Shown here one piece after another: positions 22,651 through 31,794 of a DNA stretch of 37,988 bases (position 1 is its first letter; each line of letters begins with the position of its first letter). Below the pieces are notes generated by a model, which was given only the letters and a program-made list of their open reading frames with translations, did not search any database and was not told where the DNA came from. The stretch covers positions 1-37,988 of the forward strand of contig LDXN01000026.1 in assembly GCA_001443445.1 (NCBI GenBank). The letters run 5' to 3'. Made by a program: the position numbers and the translations under genes. Source of the stretch: Candidatus Dadabacteria bacterium CSP1-2 (lineage in GTDB: Bacteria > Desulfobacterota_D > UBA1144 > Nemesobacterales > CSP1-2).

Positions 22651-23642
22651 AAATTGAAAGAAAGAAGGTTCTTCTCTCACTCTTTGCTATTATCTTCGTT
22701 TTGATTCTCACCATAACAGTTTCTCAATTTCTTTACGGCTGCAGTGAAGAACATCGTAGTGAAAAAGATGAGGAAAAGAAGTTGCCCATTTCTTCCTCTA
22801 TTAATAGTCAAGCTAGTGTAGAGCTTTCAGAGATTGCTCAAAAAAGCATAGGTCTTAAAGTAGTTGAAGCTGATATAAGACAGGTTGAGGAAGTGCTACT
22901 AATTAACGGCATAGTAAAGCCTGAGCCTAATAGGGTTGCCGAGGTAAGTACAAGAGCAGAAGGACGTATTGAGGAACTTTATGTAAACCTCGGAGACCGA
23001 GTTAAAAAAGGGCAAAGGCTTGCTTCTATTCTACCTCGTCAAATTGGTAACCCACCGCCTCTTGTATCAATTACGGCCCCACTCTCAGGCATTGTTGTAG
23101 AAAGAAATGTTGTACTTCATAGCACGGTAGAGCCTAATAAGACTCTTTTTCGGATTGCGGATTTATCGAAGGTAATTGTAGAGGGTGATGTATTTGAAAG
23201 CGACGTTTCTAAAGTAAAACTCGGTCAGGATACACGTATAAAGCTGGACGCTTATCCCGACAAGGTTTTTACTGGAAAAGTAACATTTGTTGCAAGCCAG
23301 CTTGATCCCATGAAGCGTACTCTGCACCTCTGGGTTTCGATAGATAACAAGGAAGGGTTACTTAAGCCTGAGCTTTTTGCCAGGGTTGCTCTTGTAGTTA
23401 AGCACAGTAAAGAGGTCTTAACTGTACCTGTGGAGGCAATCATTGATGATGGCGCAGAGAAATTCGTATTCGTAAAAAACGGAAACAAGTTCGTCCGTCA
23501 GGATGTTGCTACCGGAGTGAGTGATGACCGCTACGTTGAAATTACCGACGGTCTTTACCCCGGAGACCAGGTAGTTACAGATGGCAATCGGCAAATTTAT
23601 ACAAAGTGGTTATTCAGTGGTGGATTAGAGGAGAGAGAATAA
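22647..23642 (+). CDS. RND periplasmic adaptor (CzcB/CusB family), locus 2
   Basis: This 331-aa membrane-fusion protein has an N-terminal hydrophobic segment with a likely lipobox (FLYGC), so it is probably a lipoprotein. The core shows a barrel/lipoyl entry (RAEGRIEELYVNLGDRVKKGQRL), ITAPLSGIVVERNV, FRIADLSKVIVEGDVFESD and the C-terminal DGLYPGDQVV. It is much shorter than the locus 1 adaptor: it lacks the Met/His-rich N-terminal stretch and the YtkA-like domain, which suggests a different cargo or delivery path. It overlaps tolC by 4 bp and is followed 3 nt later by the pump gene. Confidence 0.88.
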   Translation: MKIERKKVLLSLFAIIFVLILTITVSQFLYGCSEEHRSEKDEEKKLPISSSINSQASVELSEIAQKSIGLKVVEADIRQVEEVLLINGIVKPEPNRVAEVSTRAEGRIEELYVNLGDRVKKGQRLASILPRQIGNPPPLVSITAPLSGIVVERNVVLHSTVEPNKTLFRIADLSKVIVEGDVFESDVSKVKLGQDTRIKLDAYPDKVFTGKVTFVASQLDPMKRTLHLWVSIDNKEGLLKPELFARVALVVKHSKEVLTVPVEAIIDDGAEKFVFVKNGNKFVRQDVATGVSDDRYVEITDGLYPGDQVVTDGNRQIYTKWLFSGGLEERE

Positions 23643-23645
23643 TAG

Positions 23646-26600
23646 ATGTTTAACGCCATAATCAGGTGGTCACTAAATAACAAACTTTTGATCGTAGTAG
23701 CTACTATTATTTTCTTTGGCGCTTCTATATATCTTGTAACACAGATGCCTGTGGACGTTTTTCCTGAGTTTGCGCCGCCGCAGGTCGTAGTTCAAACTGA
23801 GGCGCCAGGACTCTCACCCGAGGACGTAGAGGCACTAATCACTTTTCCAATCGAGAGTGCGGTAAACGGTACACCCGGCATTGATACGGTTCGCTCATCA
23901 TCTTCTGTGGGTCTCTCAACTATAATTATTGTCTTTAAATGGGGCACCAATATCTATACCGCCCGTCAGCTTGTAAATGAGCGTATACAGTCGGTGCAGG
24001 ATCGGTTTCCTCCCGGAACAAAACCGCCTGCAATGCTTCCCGTTACCTCTGCTGTAGGCTGGCTGGTCAAATACAGCTTAACAAGCGACACGCTTTCACC
24101 GATGGAGCTCCGTACAATCTCAGACTGGCAAATCCGCCCTAGGATTCTTGCAATTGGAGGAGTAGCTTCCGTGGTCTCTATTGGAGGGGAAGTTAAGCAG
24201 TATCAAGTCCTTATTGACCCATTAAAGCTACGTGCATTTGATGTGAGTCTGGCTCAGGTAAAAGAGGCCGTAGAAAAATCAAACATAAATGTCCCGGGGG
24301 GTTTTCTATATCGAGGTGGTGCAGAGTTTGCCATCACAGGGGTTGGACGAATTACCACTCTGGATGACTTAAGAAGAACTGTGGTATCCGTTCATGACGG
24401 AACCCCTATTACCCTCAGCCAGTTGGTTGAAGTTAAGCTTGGTCCTGAGATAAAGCGTGGAGACGGTGCTTTTATGAATGAATCCGCCGTTATTGGCACG
24501 ATTTCAAAGGCTTATGGTGCCGATACCCTAACTACAACGTATAAGGTTGAAAAAGCCCTTGAGGAAATTAAGTCGAAGCTTCCCACGGGCGTCCAGATGG
24601 ACTATCACGTTTTCAGGCAAGCAGAGTTCATTGAATCCGCCATCAAAAATCTGAAAGATGCTCTCTGGCAGGGTGGGGTCATAGTAATGGTGATTCTCTT
24701 TCTATTCCTTTATAACTTCCGTGCCTCTTTTATCAGCCTTCTTGCTATGCCATTATCGCTTCTTGGGGGATTAATGGTTTTAAAAGCCTTTGGTATCGGG
24801 ATTAACGCGCTAACGCTGGGAGGACTTGCTATTGCCATAGGTATTGTGGTTGATGATGCGATCATAGATGTGGAAAACGTCTTTAGGAGACTGCGCCTTA
24901 ACCGTGCCTTACGCCATCCTGAACCTGTGCTTAGCGTTGTCTTTAAAGGTTCAACTGAGATCCGAAACTCTATAGTCTACGCTACATTTATTATCATCAT
25001 TGCTTTTTTCCCTGTGTTTTTGCTCTCTGGTCTTGAAGGAAGAATTTTTACCCCGCTTGGGATTGCATTCATAGCAAGTGTTCTTTGCTCATTACTTGTG
25101 GCTGTAACGACAACCCCTGTGCTTTGTTATTTGCTTCTTACACGTAAATATGAGAGGGAACATGAAAGGGAATTGGCTAAAGCAGGCGTGCCCTTACTAA
25201 AGCCGGCATCTGACTTTGGTAATCCGGGTAATTCCGGTTCAGATAATAGTGAAGACTCTAGTCACAAGGTAGAGAAAGAAAGTGCATTGGTGCGCTTTCT
25301 AAAAAGAATTTATGAACGCATCCTCCATCAGTCACTAAAGCGCTTTTATACAGTGATGGGTATTTCTCTCGTTCTGCTTATCGGTGCAATTGCTATGCTG
25401 CCATTCTTTGGTCGCTCATTCCTGCCGGAATTTCGTGAGGGCAACTTCATTATAGCTCTTAACACTCTGCCCGGAACGTCACTACAGGAATCAATGCGGC
25501 TTGGGTCAATAATCAGAGAAAATCTCAGTGATAAATCGAAATATCCAGAAATTGTCTCAGTAGCGCAGAGGGCGGGACGCTCTGAACTAGATGAAGATGC
25601 TCAGCCGCCCAATTTCAGCGAGTTTGACCTGACAATCGAGTATGGCAAGAGACCGGCTGATGATCTACTAGGTTCGATCCGCTCCGAACTAAAAGAAATC
25701 CCTGGGGTTGCAGTAAACATCGGCCAATTTATCTCACACAGGATGGATGAAATGCTTTCAGGCATCCGTGCACAGGTGGCTATTAAGATTTACGGTCCAG
25801 AGTTGGTGAAATTACGAACTCTTGGCAAACAGGTTAGAGACATTGTGGAGACAGTAAAAGGAGTTGAGGATTTACAATTAGAGCAGCAGATTGATGTTCC
25901 ACAGGTTGTCGTTAAATATGACCGTGAGAAAGCCGCCCGATACGGACTTAATGTTGGGGATTTAGCAGAGATCACTGAAACCTCATTAAACGGCACGGCT
26001 GTTTCCCAGGTATTAGAGGGACAAAAAACGTTCGACCTATTTATTCGACTTAATGAAGAATCAAGAAATAACATTGAGGCTACCAAGAACATCCTCATTG
26101 ATACTCCAATAGGGGCAAAGATTCCTCTTCGTGAGGTTGCCGATATACATATCGAAAATCGTCCCTATACGATAAACCGTGAACAAGTTCAACGTCGTAT
26201 AGTGGTTCAATTTAACGTTGCCAGTCGTGACCTGAATAGCGTCATTACCGAGGCTAAACAAAAAATTGAATCTCAGGTAAAACTACCTTCTTCGGATTAC
26301 TTTATTGAATACGGCGGTCAGTTTGAAAGCCAGCAGCGGGCGACAAAGGTTCTTACAATCTTCGGGATTGTTGCGATACTCGGAATTTTTATGATGCTCT
26401 ATCAAGCTTTCGGAAACGCACGTGAAGCCGCAATGGTAATGGTTAATCTTCCTCTTGCCCTTATCGGTAGTGTTTATGCTGTTTTTCTTACAGGAGGGGA
26501 ACTAAGTGTGCCTTCACTAATTGGTTTTATAGCTCTATTCGGAATTGCAACACGAAACGGAGTTATTCTCATAACGCATTACAGCCAATTGCGGGAGGGA

Positions 26601-26867
26601 AAAGGGCTGTCTCTACGTGATACTGTTATCCAGGGCTCATTAGACCGACTGAATCCAATTCTAATGACAGCCTCTGTTGCCGCGCTCGGTCTTATCCCGC
26701 TGCTTATTGGAGAGCCGACCGGTAAAGAAATTGAGAGACCACTGGCAATCGTGCTTCTTGGAGGTCTCTTTACCTCAACCTTTTTGAATCTGGTTGTTAT
26801 CCCAATATTATACAACAGGATTGAAGCTAGGCGTGAAAAAAAACAAATGGCGGAGGCAGAGACATAA
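23646..26867 (+). CDS. CusA/CzcA-family heavy-metal RND pump, locus 2
   Basis: This 1073-aa complete RND transporter has TM1 NKLLIVVATIIFFGASIYL, PVDVFPEFAPPQV, the TM4 proton relay AIGIVVDDAIIDVENVFRR, and a C-terminal block SLIGFIALFGIATRNGV. The positions that carry the three-Met Cu(I)/Ag(I) site in CusA are not Met here (FIIALNTLPG; NFSEFDLTI), so monovalent copper export by that route is doubtful. It belongs to a CzcA-like branch whose ion cannot be named from sequence. Residues ~517-550 form a hydrophilic loop (GNPGNSGSDNSEDSS) between the halves. A GAGAGAG site precedes it. Base composition is native-like, unlike the locus 1 pump. Confidence 0.9.
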   Translation: MFNAIIRWSLNNKLLIVVATIIFFGASIYLVTQMPVDVFPEFAPPQVVVQTEAPGLSPEDVEALITFPIESAVNGTPGIDTVRSSSSVGLSTIIIVFKWGTNIYTARQLVNERIQSVQDRFPPGTKPPAMLPVTSAVGWLVKYSLTSDTLSPMELRTISDWQIRPRILAIGGVASVVSIGGEVKQYQVLIDPLKLRAFDVSLAQVKEAVEKSNINVPGGFLYRGGAEFAITGVGRITTLDDLRRTVVSVHDGTPITLSQLVEVKLGPEIKRGDGAFMNESAVIGTISKAYGADTLTTTYKVEKALEEIKSKLPTGVQMDYHVFRQAEFIESAIKNLKDALWQGGVIVMVILFLFLYNFRASFISLLAMPLSLLGGLMVLKAFGIGINALTLGGLAIAIGIVVDDAIIDVENVFRRLRLNRALRHPEPVLSVVFKGSTEIRNSIVYATFIIIIAFFPVFLLSGLEGRIFTPLGIAFIASVLCSLLVAVTTTPVLCYLLLTRKYEREHERELAKAGVPLLKPASDFGNPGNSGSDNSEDSSHKVEKESALVRFLKRIYERILHQSLKRFYTVMGISLVLLIGAIAMLPFFGRSFLPEFREGNFIIALNTLPGTSLQESMRLGSIIRENLSDKSKYPEIVSVAQRAGRSELDEDAQPPNFSEFDLTIEYGKRPADDLLGSIRSELKEIPGVAVNIGQFISHRMDEMLSGIRAQVAIKIYGPELVKLRTLGKQVRDIVETVKGVEDLQLEQQIDVPQVVVKYDREKAARYGLNVGDLAEITETSLNGTAVSQVLEGQKTFDLFIRLNEESRNNIEATKNILIDTPIGAKIPLREVADIHIENRPYTINREQVQRRIVVQFNVASRDLNSVITEAKQKIESQVKLPSSDYFIEYGGQFESQQRATKVLTIFGIVAILGIFMMLYQAFGNAREAAMVMVNLPLALIGSVYAVFLTGGELSVPSLIGFIALFGIATRNGVILITHYSQLREGKGLSLRDTVIQGSLDRLNPILMTASVAALGLIPLLIGEPTGKEIERPLAIVLLGGLFTSTFLNLVVIPILYNRIEARREKKQMAEAET

Positions 26868-26921
26868 GCAAAGAGAAAAGCGAATAATAAAAAATATTAA
26901 AAAGATTTAAGGAGGTGTAAA

Positions 26922-27425
26922 ATGAGATTAAACAGTAAATCTATTTCAAGATGGGTAATTATACTAAGTCTTATGCTAGTGATTGGGATATTACCTAAAT
27001 TTACAGAAACCATTTGGGCACATGGTCCCGAACTGGGTAAAGGTGATAGTAGCGGCGGTCAAAAAAAAGAGGAAAAAGGTCCACACGGAGGACAAGTAAT
27101 TGTATTTGAAGACAATCATCTAGAGTTTACAGCCAACCATGATAGTGGAGAAATCGTTCTTTTCTTGCTGGATAAAGACCTAAAAGCGGTTCCAGTGCCA
27201 GAGAGCTATTCGGGCGTTGTCTATCTAAATATGGCTGACGGTTCTAAGAAAACCATCACATTAAAGCGCGGAATTGAGGGTCCGGTTTCACATCTTGAGG
27301 CTGAGACAGGAATTAAAGAAATTGGTTCCTTTAACGCAGTTGTCAGCTTAAAAATCGGAGAAAAGCGTGAAAACTTTCGGTTTAATTGGGCACCTGCTGC
27401 GCATGCACATGGTGAGAAAAAATAG
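26922..27425 (+). CDS. Exported His-containing protein of efflux locus 2
   Basis: The 167-aa protein has a signal peptide (residues ~11-33, WVIILSLMLVIGILP, cleavage before the mature HGPELGKGD). The mature form begins and ends with His motifs: AHGPELGKGD, KGPHGGQVIVF, and AAHAHGEKK at the C-terminus. The middle is a beta-rich domain (HLEFTANHDSGEIVLFLLDKDLKAVPV). Similar small proteins accompany metal RND operons and are thought to be periplasmic metal carriers, but the family has no firm role. A strong AAGGAGGTG site lies before the ATG, 54 nt after the pump gene. Confidence 0.72.
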   Translation: MRLNSKSISRWVIILSLMLVIGILPKFTETIWAHGPELGKGDSSGGQKKEEKGPHGGQVIVFEDNHLEFTANHDSGEIVLFLLDKDLKAVPVPESYSGVVYLNMADGSKKTITLKRGIEGPVSHLEAETGIKEIGSFNAVVSLKIGEKRENFRFNWAPAAHAHGEKK

Positions 27426-27511
27426 ACTAGCTATAAAATAGAGAAAGGTTTAGGAGAAACTAAAAGCGTAAAGCAGGATTTTGAATTTAAGTAAATGGAG
27501 GTGAGGTAATA

Positions 27512-28084
27512 ATGAAGAAAGCTTTCTTTTTAATGACTTTATTGGGTGTATCTGCTCTACTTGTACAGATCTCCAATTCAAGTCAAACTGACTCAAACAC
27601 CATCCAGATTATAATTGGTGATTTTTACTTTAAACCAAAAACCATTCAACTCCGTGCAGGTCAGCAGGTAAAGATTGAACTTATTAATGAAGGAAAACTT
27701 GAACATGAATTCATGGTAGGCCGTGGATTAAAGACAGAGGAAGGCAAAGATGAAACACATAAAGGAATGCACGAAGCTAATGAAGAAAAGCAGGAAACAT
27801 CAAAAGGAGAACACGAACACCAAGGGGAAACGCACGCCCACAGTGGGATGTCCAAGGGTTTTGAGAAAGATTTTTTTGAAGGGGTTGAGGTAGCAGTCCA
27901 AACTGAGAAGGGAAGTGATTTCATGAAAGTCCCCAGCCACGGCAATATGGTAACATTGAAGCCTGAAGGAGAAGCTGCGCTCACCTTCAAAATACCGACT
28001 GATCGGAAGGGTGAGTGGCAGATGGCCTGTTTTGTACCCGGTCACTACGAGGCTAAGATGAAGGGAAAGATTATTATTAAGTAA
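27512..28084 (+). CDS. Exported cupredoxin with His-rich insert
   Basis: The 190-aa protein has a signal peptide (MKKAFFLMTLLGVSALLVQ) and a plastocyanin/azurin-like fold: IQIIIGDFYFKPKTIQLRAGQ, NEGKLEHEF, and MACFVPGHYEAKM. The type 1 copper ligands can be placed as H65, C173, H178 and M183. A ~50-residue insert (about 78-115) is rich in Glu, His and Lys (ETHKGMHEANEEK, GEHEHQGETHAHSGM) and should bind further metal ions. This makes it a likely periplasmic copper chaperone or electron carrier for the locus. An ATGGAGGTGAGG site precedes the start. It is co-directional, 86 nt after the previous gene. Confidence 0.85.
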   Translation: MKKAFFLMTLLGVSALLVQISNSSQTDSNTIQIIIGDFYFKPKTIQLRAGQQVKIELINEGKLEHEFMVGRGLKTEEGKDETHKGMHEANEEKQETSKGEHEHQGETHAHSGMSKGFEKDFFEGVEVAVQTEKGSDFMKVPSHGNMVTLKPEGEAALTFKIPTDRKGEWQMACFVPGHYEAKMKGKIIIK

Positions 28085-28150
28085 AGATAAGTAGCTAGAA
28101 GAAGAGTTCAACACGATGAGAGAAAAAATTACAGAGAGGAGGTAACAGAG

Positions 28151-28699
28151 ATGAGAATATTAGCAAGTTCACTGGTTATTTTGATATGTATTGCTAACCT
28201 TTCTTTTGCTCAAGGCATGATGCAGCAAAGCGGAGGGCAGATGGGAATGAAGGGTGAAGGCATGATGGGCATGCAGGGTGGAATGATGGCGCATATGATG
28301 GGTGGAATGCATCCCATGATGTATAGCATGATGGTTCATCATGTTCTTATGAAAGCCAATACTCTTGATCTTACGGATACCCAGAAGAAAGAGTTAGCAA
28401 GTATTCAGGAGAAGTACCTTTACCCGATGATTCGTAAAGAAGCAGACTTTAAAATCTCTCACATGAAGATTATGGATATGTTACAAAACCCAAACTTTGA
28501 TGCTGCTAAGGTAAAGGCAGGAATTAAGGCATCGAATGAAATTAATCTTGAGATGGCAAACATGTTAATTGATGCACTTACAGCAATAAGAAAGGCTATC
28601 GGTGTAGAGAACTTTAAGAAGGCGGCGGAGATGATGTCTATGATGGGCGGCGGGATGAGGAAGGAGGGAACTATAGTAGAAGAAGAACACAAACATTAA
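28151..28699 (+). CDS. Met/His-rich Spy/CpxP/ZraP-like periplasmic protein
   Basis: The 182-aa protein has a signal peptide (RILASSLVILICIANLSFA). A very Met-rich N-terminal part follows (GMMQQSGGQMGMKGEGMMGM, AHMMGGMHPMMYSMM), then helices with the LTxxQ-type motif LDLTDTQKKELASIQEKY, and a C-terminus with MMSMMGGGM and EEEHKH. This matches the LTXXQ heavy-metal sensor/chaperone group (Spy, CpxP, ZraP). Met clusters favour Cu(I)/Ag(I) binding, His favours Cu(II)/Zn. A GAGAGGAGGT site precedes it. It is directly followed, 26 nt later, by helical paralogue 4. Confidence 0.82.
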   Translation: MRILASSLVILICIANLSFAQGMMQQSGGQMGMKGEGMMGMQGGMMAHMMGGMHPMMYSMMVHHVLMKANTLDLTDTQKKELASIQEKYLYPMIRKEADFKISHMKIMDMLQNPNFDAAKVKAGIKASNEINLEMANMLIDALTAIRKAIGVENFKKAAEMMSMMGGGMRKEGTIVEEEHKH

Positions 28700-28725
28700 G
28701 CTTTTATAATAAGGAGGTGATAAGT

Positions 28726-29088
28726 ATGAAAAGGATATTACCGCTTGTAACAGCTTTGATAGCACCCCTTCTGTTTCTATCTTTAGTAGGGGTGGTCGCC
28801 GGTAGTGCTTCTGAGGAGGAAGAGAGTAGGATACTTATAGAGACTGCCACAACCCCCGAGGATCACATCAAGATTGCAGAGTACTATGAAAAGCAAGCTG
28901 CGAATATGGAGGATGAGGCGAAGTTCCACTCCTCCCTGGCTGATTCGTACAAGAGTAGGGGTAAGCCTCTACTTGGGCTTGCTAAACACTGCGCGGATCT
29001 TTCCAAAAGGTATAAGGAAGCTGCAGAGGATTATAAGGCTATGGCATTCTTACACAAAAAGATAGCTCAGGATATGCAAAAGCAGTAA
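28726..29088 (+). CDS. Exported helical ~120-aa protein, paralogue 4 of 4
   Basis: The 120-aa protein starts at ATG 28726 after AAGGAGGTG. It has signal peptide RILPLVTALIAPLLFLSLV, cleavage near GSAS, then TATTPEDHIKIAEYYEKQA, LADSYKSRGKPLLGLAKHC and AQDMQKQ. Positions 28915-29093 are identical to 13613-13791 of paralogue 2, while the 5' half resembles both paralogue 1 and 2, giving a mosaic. It is the last gene of efflux locus 2, so two of the four copies belong to metal loci. A role in metal-stress protection of the periplasm is inference from that context. Confidence 0.75.
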   Translation: MKRILPLVTALIAPLLFLSLVGVVAGSASEEEESRILIETATTPEDHIKIAEYYEKQAANMEDEAKFHSSLADSYKSRGKPLLGLAKHCADLSKRYKEAAEDYKAMAFLHKKIAQDMQKQ

Positions 29089-29097
29089 CAAATGAGT

Positions 29098-29134
29098 TTT
29101 CCCAGGTACGGAGGAAACCCTCCTGCCTGGGAAA
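29098..29134 (+). terminator. Hairpin after helical paralogue 4
   Basis: TTTCCCAGG (29098-29106) pairs perfectly with CCTGGGAAA (29126-29134). Inside it GGAGG (29110-29114) pairs with CCTCC (29119-29123) around AAAC. No T-run follows. It probably marks the 3' end of the locus 2 transcript. Confidence 0.6.
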
Positions 29135-29158
29135 CTCTACGACACTTATTAAAGGGGT

Positions 29159-29941
29159 ATGATGAAAATTGATGGTTATTTGTTGGTTGTAGTATTTTTG
29201 TGTTTAGCTACTCATGGATGTACTCATCTGCAAAAGAATGAAGATATTGTATTTCAAGCATCAACAATTAGCGCTTTGCTTGAAGGGGTTTATGATGGGA
29301 ACGTAACATATAAAGATTTAAAGAAGCGTGGTGACTTTGGAATAGGCACTTTCAACAGTCTTGACGGTGAAATGATCGGATTAGAGGGTAAGTTCTATCA
29401 AATAAAAGATGATGGAATGGCCTATTCTGTTCCTGACACGATGAAAACACCATTTGCGGTGGTGACTTTCTTCAAGCCCAATGAGGCACTATTTTTAGAT
29501 AATACTATGGATTGTAATCAGTTGGAAAAGCATTTAGATACTATTTTGCCAACGAAAAACATTATCTATGCCTTTAAGATAGAAGGAGATTTCAAGTACA
29601 TAAAAACTAGGAGCGTTCCGAAGCAAAGCAAGCCATATCCGCCTCTAATCGAAGTCGTAAAAGACCAACCAACATTCGAGTTTAGTAATGTGAAAGGCAC
29701 AATTGCAGGATTTTGGTTTCCTGACTATATGGAAGGAATAAACGTTCCAGGCTATCATTTCCATTTGATTACCAAAGATAAAAAAGCAGGGGGACACCTA
29801 CTCGAATGCGAACTTCAGAACGTGAGGATTGAGATTGATTATATATCTGAATTGTTTATGGCGTTGCCAGAGAATAGTGAGTTTTATAACGCGGATTTAA
29901 CAAAAAAGAAAACAGGAGAACTCGAGAAGGTAGAAAAATAA
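29159..29941 (+). CDS. Acetolactate decarboxylase homologue with N-terminal export signal
   Basis: The 260-aa protein matches alpha-acetolactate decarboxylase (BudA/AldC): STISALLEGVYDGNVTYKDL, GDFGIGTFNSLDGEM and the metal-binding His set H200-F-H202 with H213 (VPGYHFH, KAGGHLLEC). The enzyme turns acetolactate into acetoin and CO2. The N-terminus is a hydrophobic signal with Cys at 21 (LCLATHGCTHL), so it is probably exported, perhaps as a lipoprotein, although Thr at -3 is an unusual lipobox. Secreted AldC is known from Brevibacillus. No budB or budC gene is adjacent. ATG 29159 is followed at once by a second ATG at 29162. The ribosome binding site AAAGGGG is close. Confidence 0.85.
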   Translation: MMKIDGYLLVVVFLCLATHGCTHLQKNEDIVFQASTISALLEGVYDGNVTYKDLKKRGDFGIGTFNSLDGEMIGLEGKFYQIKDDGMAYSVPDTMKTPFAVVTFFKPNEALFLDNTMDCNQLEKHLDTILPTKNIIYAFKIEGDFKYIKTRSVPKQSKPYPPLIEVVKDQPTFEFSNVKGTIAGFWFPDYMEGINVPGYHFHLITKDKKAGGHLLECELQNVRIEIDYISELFMALPENSEFYNADLTKKKTGELEKVEK

Positions 29942-30005
29942 TTTGGATTTAAAACTCCTTTATAATTTCAGTGGAGATTTTATTATAAAAGTCCTAGAGG
30001 CAGTA

Positions 30006-31697
30006 TTAATCTCTAAACACCTTAATTCCAGTTGTTAAATTTATATTTCTAAAAAGATGCCTTTTAATCTTACGCGTCGTGGTTTTAGGAAACTCTTCGA
30101 ATTTTACCGCGAAATGCCTAATCCTTTTATAAGGCTCTAGGGTTTCATTAACATGTTTGACCTCTAACCTTATAAGCTCCCATACATTCTCATCGTCAAC
30201 ATCTTTACCCAGTCTATTTAATCTACCTCTAACCTCATCAATGGTGGGATAGATTATAGCCTGAATATTCTGGTCATCCGGGCTAAATACAAGGACTTCT
30301 TCTATATATGTGGATTTGGTTAATTTTTCCTCTATCTCTTCAGGGAATATATTCTTGCCACCTTTGTTAACAATTACGAATTTCTTTCTTCCGGTTATGT
30401 ATAAATAACCCTCTTCATCAAAGAATCCTACGTCCCCTGTCATTAGCCATCCATCAGGTGTTAGAGCTTCTTCTGTAGCATTTTCATTCTTATAATATCC
30501 CTTCATGATATTAGGACCCTTGACGACTATTTCGCCATTTCCTTCGCTGTCTATGTCCCTTATTTCAACTTCATCACTCGGTATTACCATACCTATGCTT
30601 TCGTTCTTAGGTTTTGATAGAGGATTTACAGTAATTAGTGGAGATGCCTCAGTGAGACCATACCCCTGTATTATTGGGAATCCTAGTCCTTCTAATCCAC
30701 TCGAAACCCACTCGGGCAGAGCCGCTCCACCCGATACTATAAACCTTATTCTATCAAGTCCCAATCGTTCTTTGATCCGATTACCTATCAGTTTCCTTGG
30801 TAGAACCTTAATTAGAAGCCCTTTAAGCCCCTTCTGATTCGACAACTCTCTAGTTATTCTTAAAAAGAGCTTTTCCAAAATGAGTGGAACATTGAGCCAT
30901 ACCGTCGGACGAGCGTTTTTCAAATCCTCTATCATCTCATTTGGCTTTAGGCTTCTAGCATAGAATACGCTCATACCGTTGTAGAATAGGGTTAACATTC
31001 CTGCAGTACATTCGTATGCGTGATGAATCGGAAGAATTGAGAATGCTCTATCGTCAGGCTTGCAGTCTATGACCTTATAAATATCATCTACATTGGACAT
31101 AACGTTCCCATGGGTTAGCATTACACCCTTTGGGGTGCCAGTGGTCCCAGAGGTAAATAGAATTTCCAAAAGGTCGTGGAAAGAAACATTTTCCCTTTCA
31201 ACTCCAGTGTAGTATTTACTATAAATTTCATCAAAATTATCCATCACTATTATATGTTTTAGTTCATGCAATTCATCCTTTAAAGACCGAATATCGGTAA
31301 GATATGAAGTAGATACAATTGCAGCTTTAGATGATGAAAATCCAAGAATAAATTTGTGTGCATCAAGTGATGCTCTGGCGTCAAGTGGTATAGCTGTTGC
31401 ACCAATCCAAGCGATCGAGAAGTAGGATATAGCCCACTCTGGTCTATTCTCACCAAGGATTGCTATATGATCTCCCCTTTCAAGCCCGAGTTCTTTTAGA
31501 TATCTACCTACGCGTTTCACATACTGAAGAACCTGACCGTAGTCGAGTTTGTAGATATTGTTGTTTCTTGGCATAAGATAGGCGAGGTTATCACTGTGCC
31601 TCTCTGCACACATCTCTATCATCTCTGGAAGGGTTCTAACACCGAATCCTGGTCTTACTTGTGGAGCTTTTTGTACAGGTTTATTTAACTTTTTCAT
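30006..31697 (-). CDS. AMP-binding long-chain acyl-CoA synthetase
   Basis: The 563-aa ANL-superfamily adenylating enzyme has the P-loop-like motif LFTSGTTGTPKGVMLTHGN, GYGLTEASP, TGDVGFFDEEGYLYITGR and the C-terminal domain lysine region ETLEPYKRIRHF with TTTRKIKR. It resembles FadD/long-chain fatty acid CoA ligases and activates a carboxylic acid as acyl-AMP, then the CoA thioester. Whether the substrate is a fatty or aromatic acid is not certain. It is on the minus strand, alone, and converges on the acetolactate decarboxylase gene with a 64-bp gap that holds a weak AT-only inverted repeat (TTTATAAT/ATTATAAA). A good ribosome binding site is not evident. Confidence 0.88.
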   Translation of the reverse strand: MKKLNKPVQKAPQVRPGFGVRTLPEMIEMCAERHSDNLAYLMPRNNNIYKLDYGQVLQYVKRVGRYLKELGLERGDHIAILGENRPEWAISYFSIAWIGATAIPLDARASLDAHKFILGFSSSKAAIVSTSYLTDIRSLKDELHELKHIIVMDNFDEIYSKYYTGVERENVSFHDLLEILFTSGTTGTPKGVMLTHGNVMSNVDDIYKVIDCKPDDRAFSILPIHHAYECTAGMLTLFYNGMSVFYARSLKPNEMIEDLKNARPTVWLNVPLILEKLFLRITRELSNQKGLKGLLIKVLPRKLIGNRIKERLGLDRIRFIVSGGAALPEWVSSGLEGLGFPIIQGYGLTEASPLITVNPLSKPKNESIGMVIPSDEVEIRDIDSEGNGEIVVKGPNIMKGYYKNENATEEALTPDGWLMTGDVGFFDEEGYLYITGRKKFVIVNKGGKNIFPEEIEEKLTKSTYIEEVLVFSPDDQNIQAIIYPTIDEVRGRLNRLGKDVDDENVWELIRLEVKHVNETLEPYKRIRHFAVKFEEFPKTTTRKIKRHLFRNINLTTGIKVFRD

Positions 31698-31794
31698 AAC
31701 TTGATGTGATATAATAACATTTTTAAAAAGGATTTAGTTAAAGAAAATTATTGGGTCAAAATTGATTTAGTCTTATTGGTAGAAGAGGTTTTTA

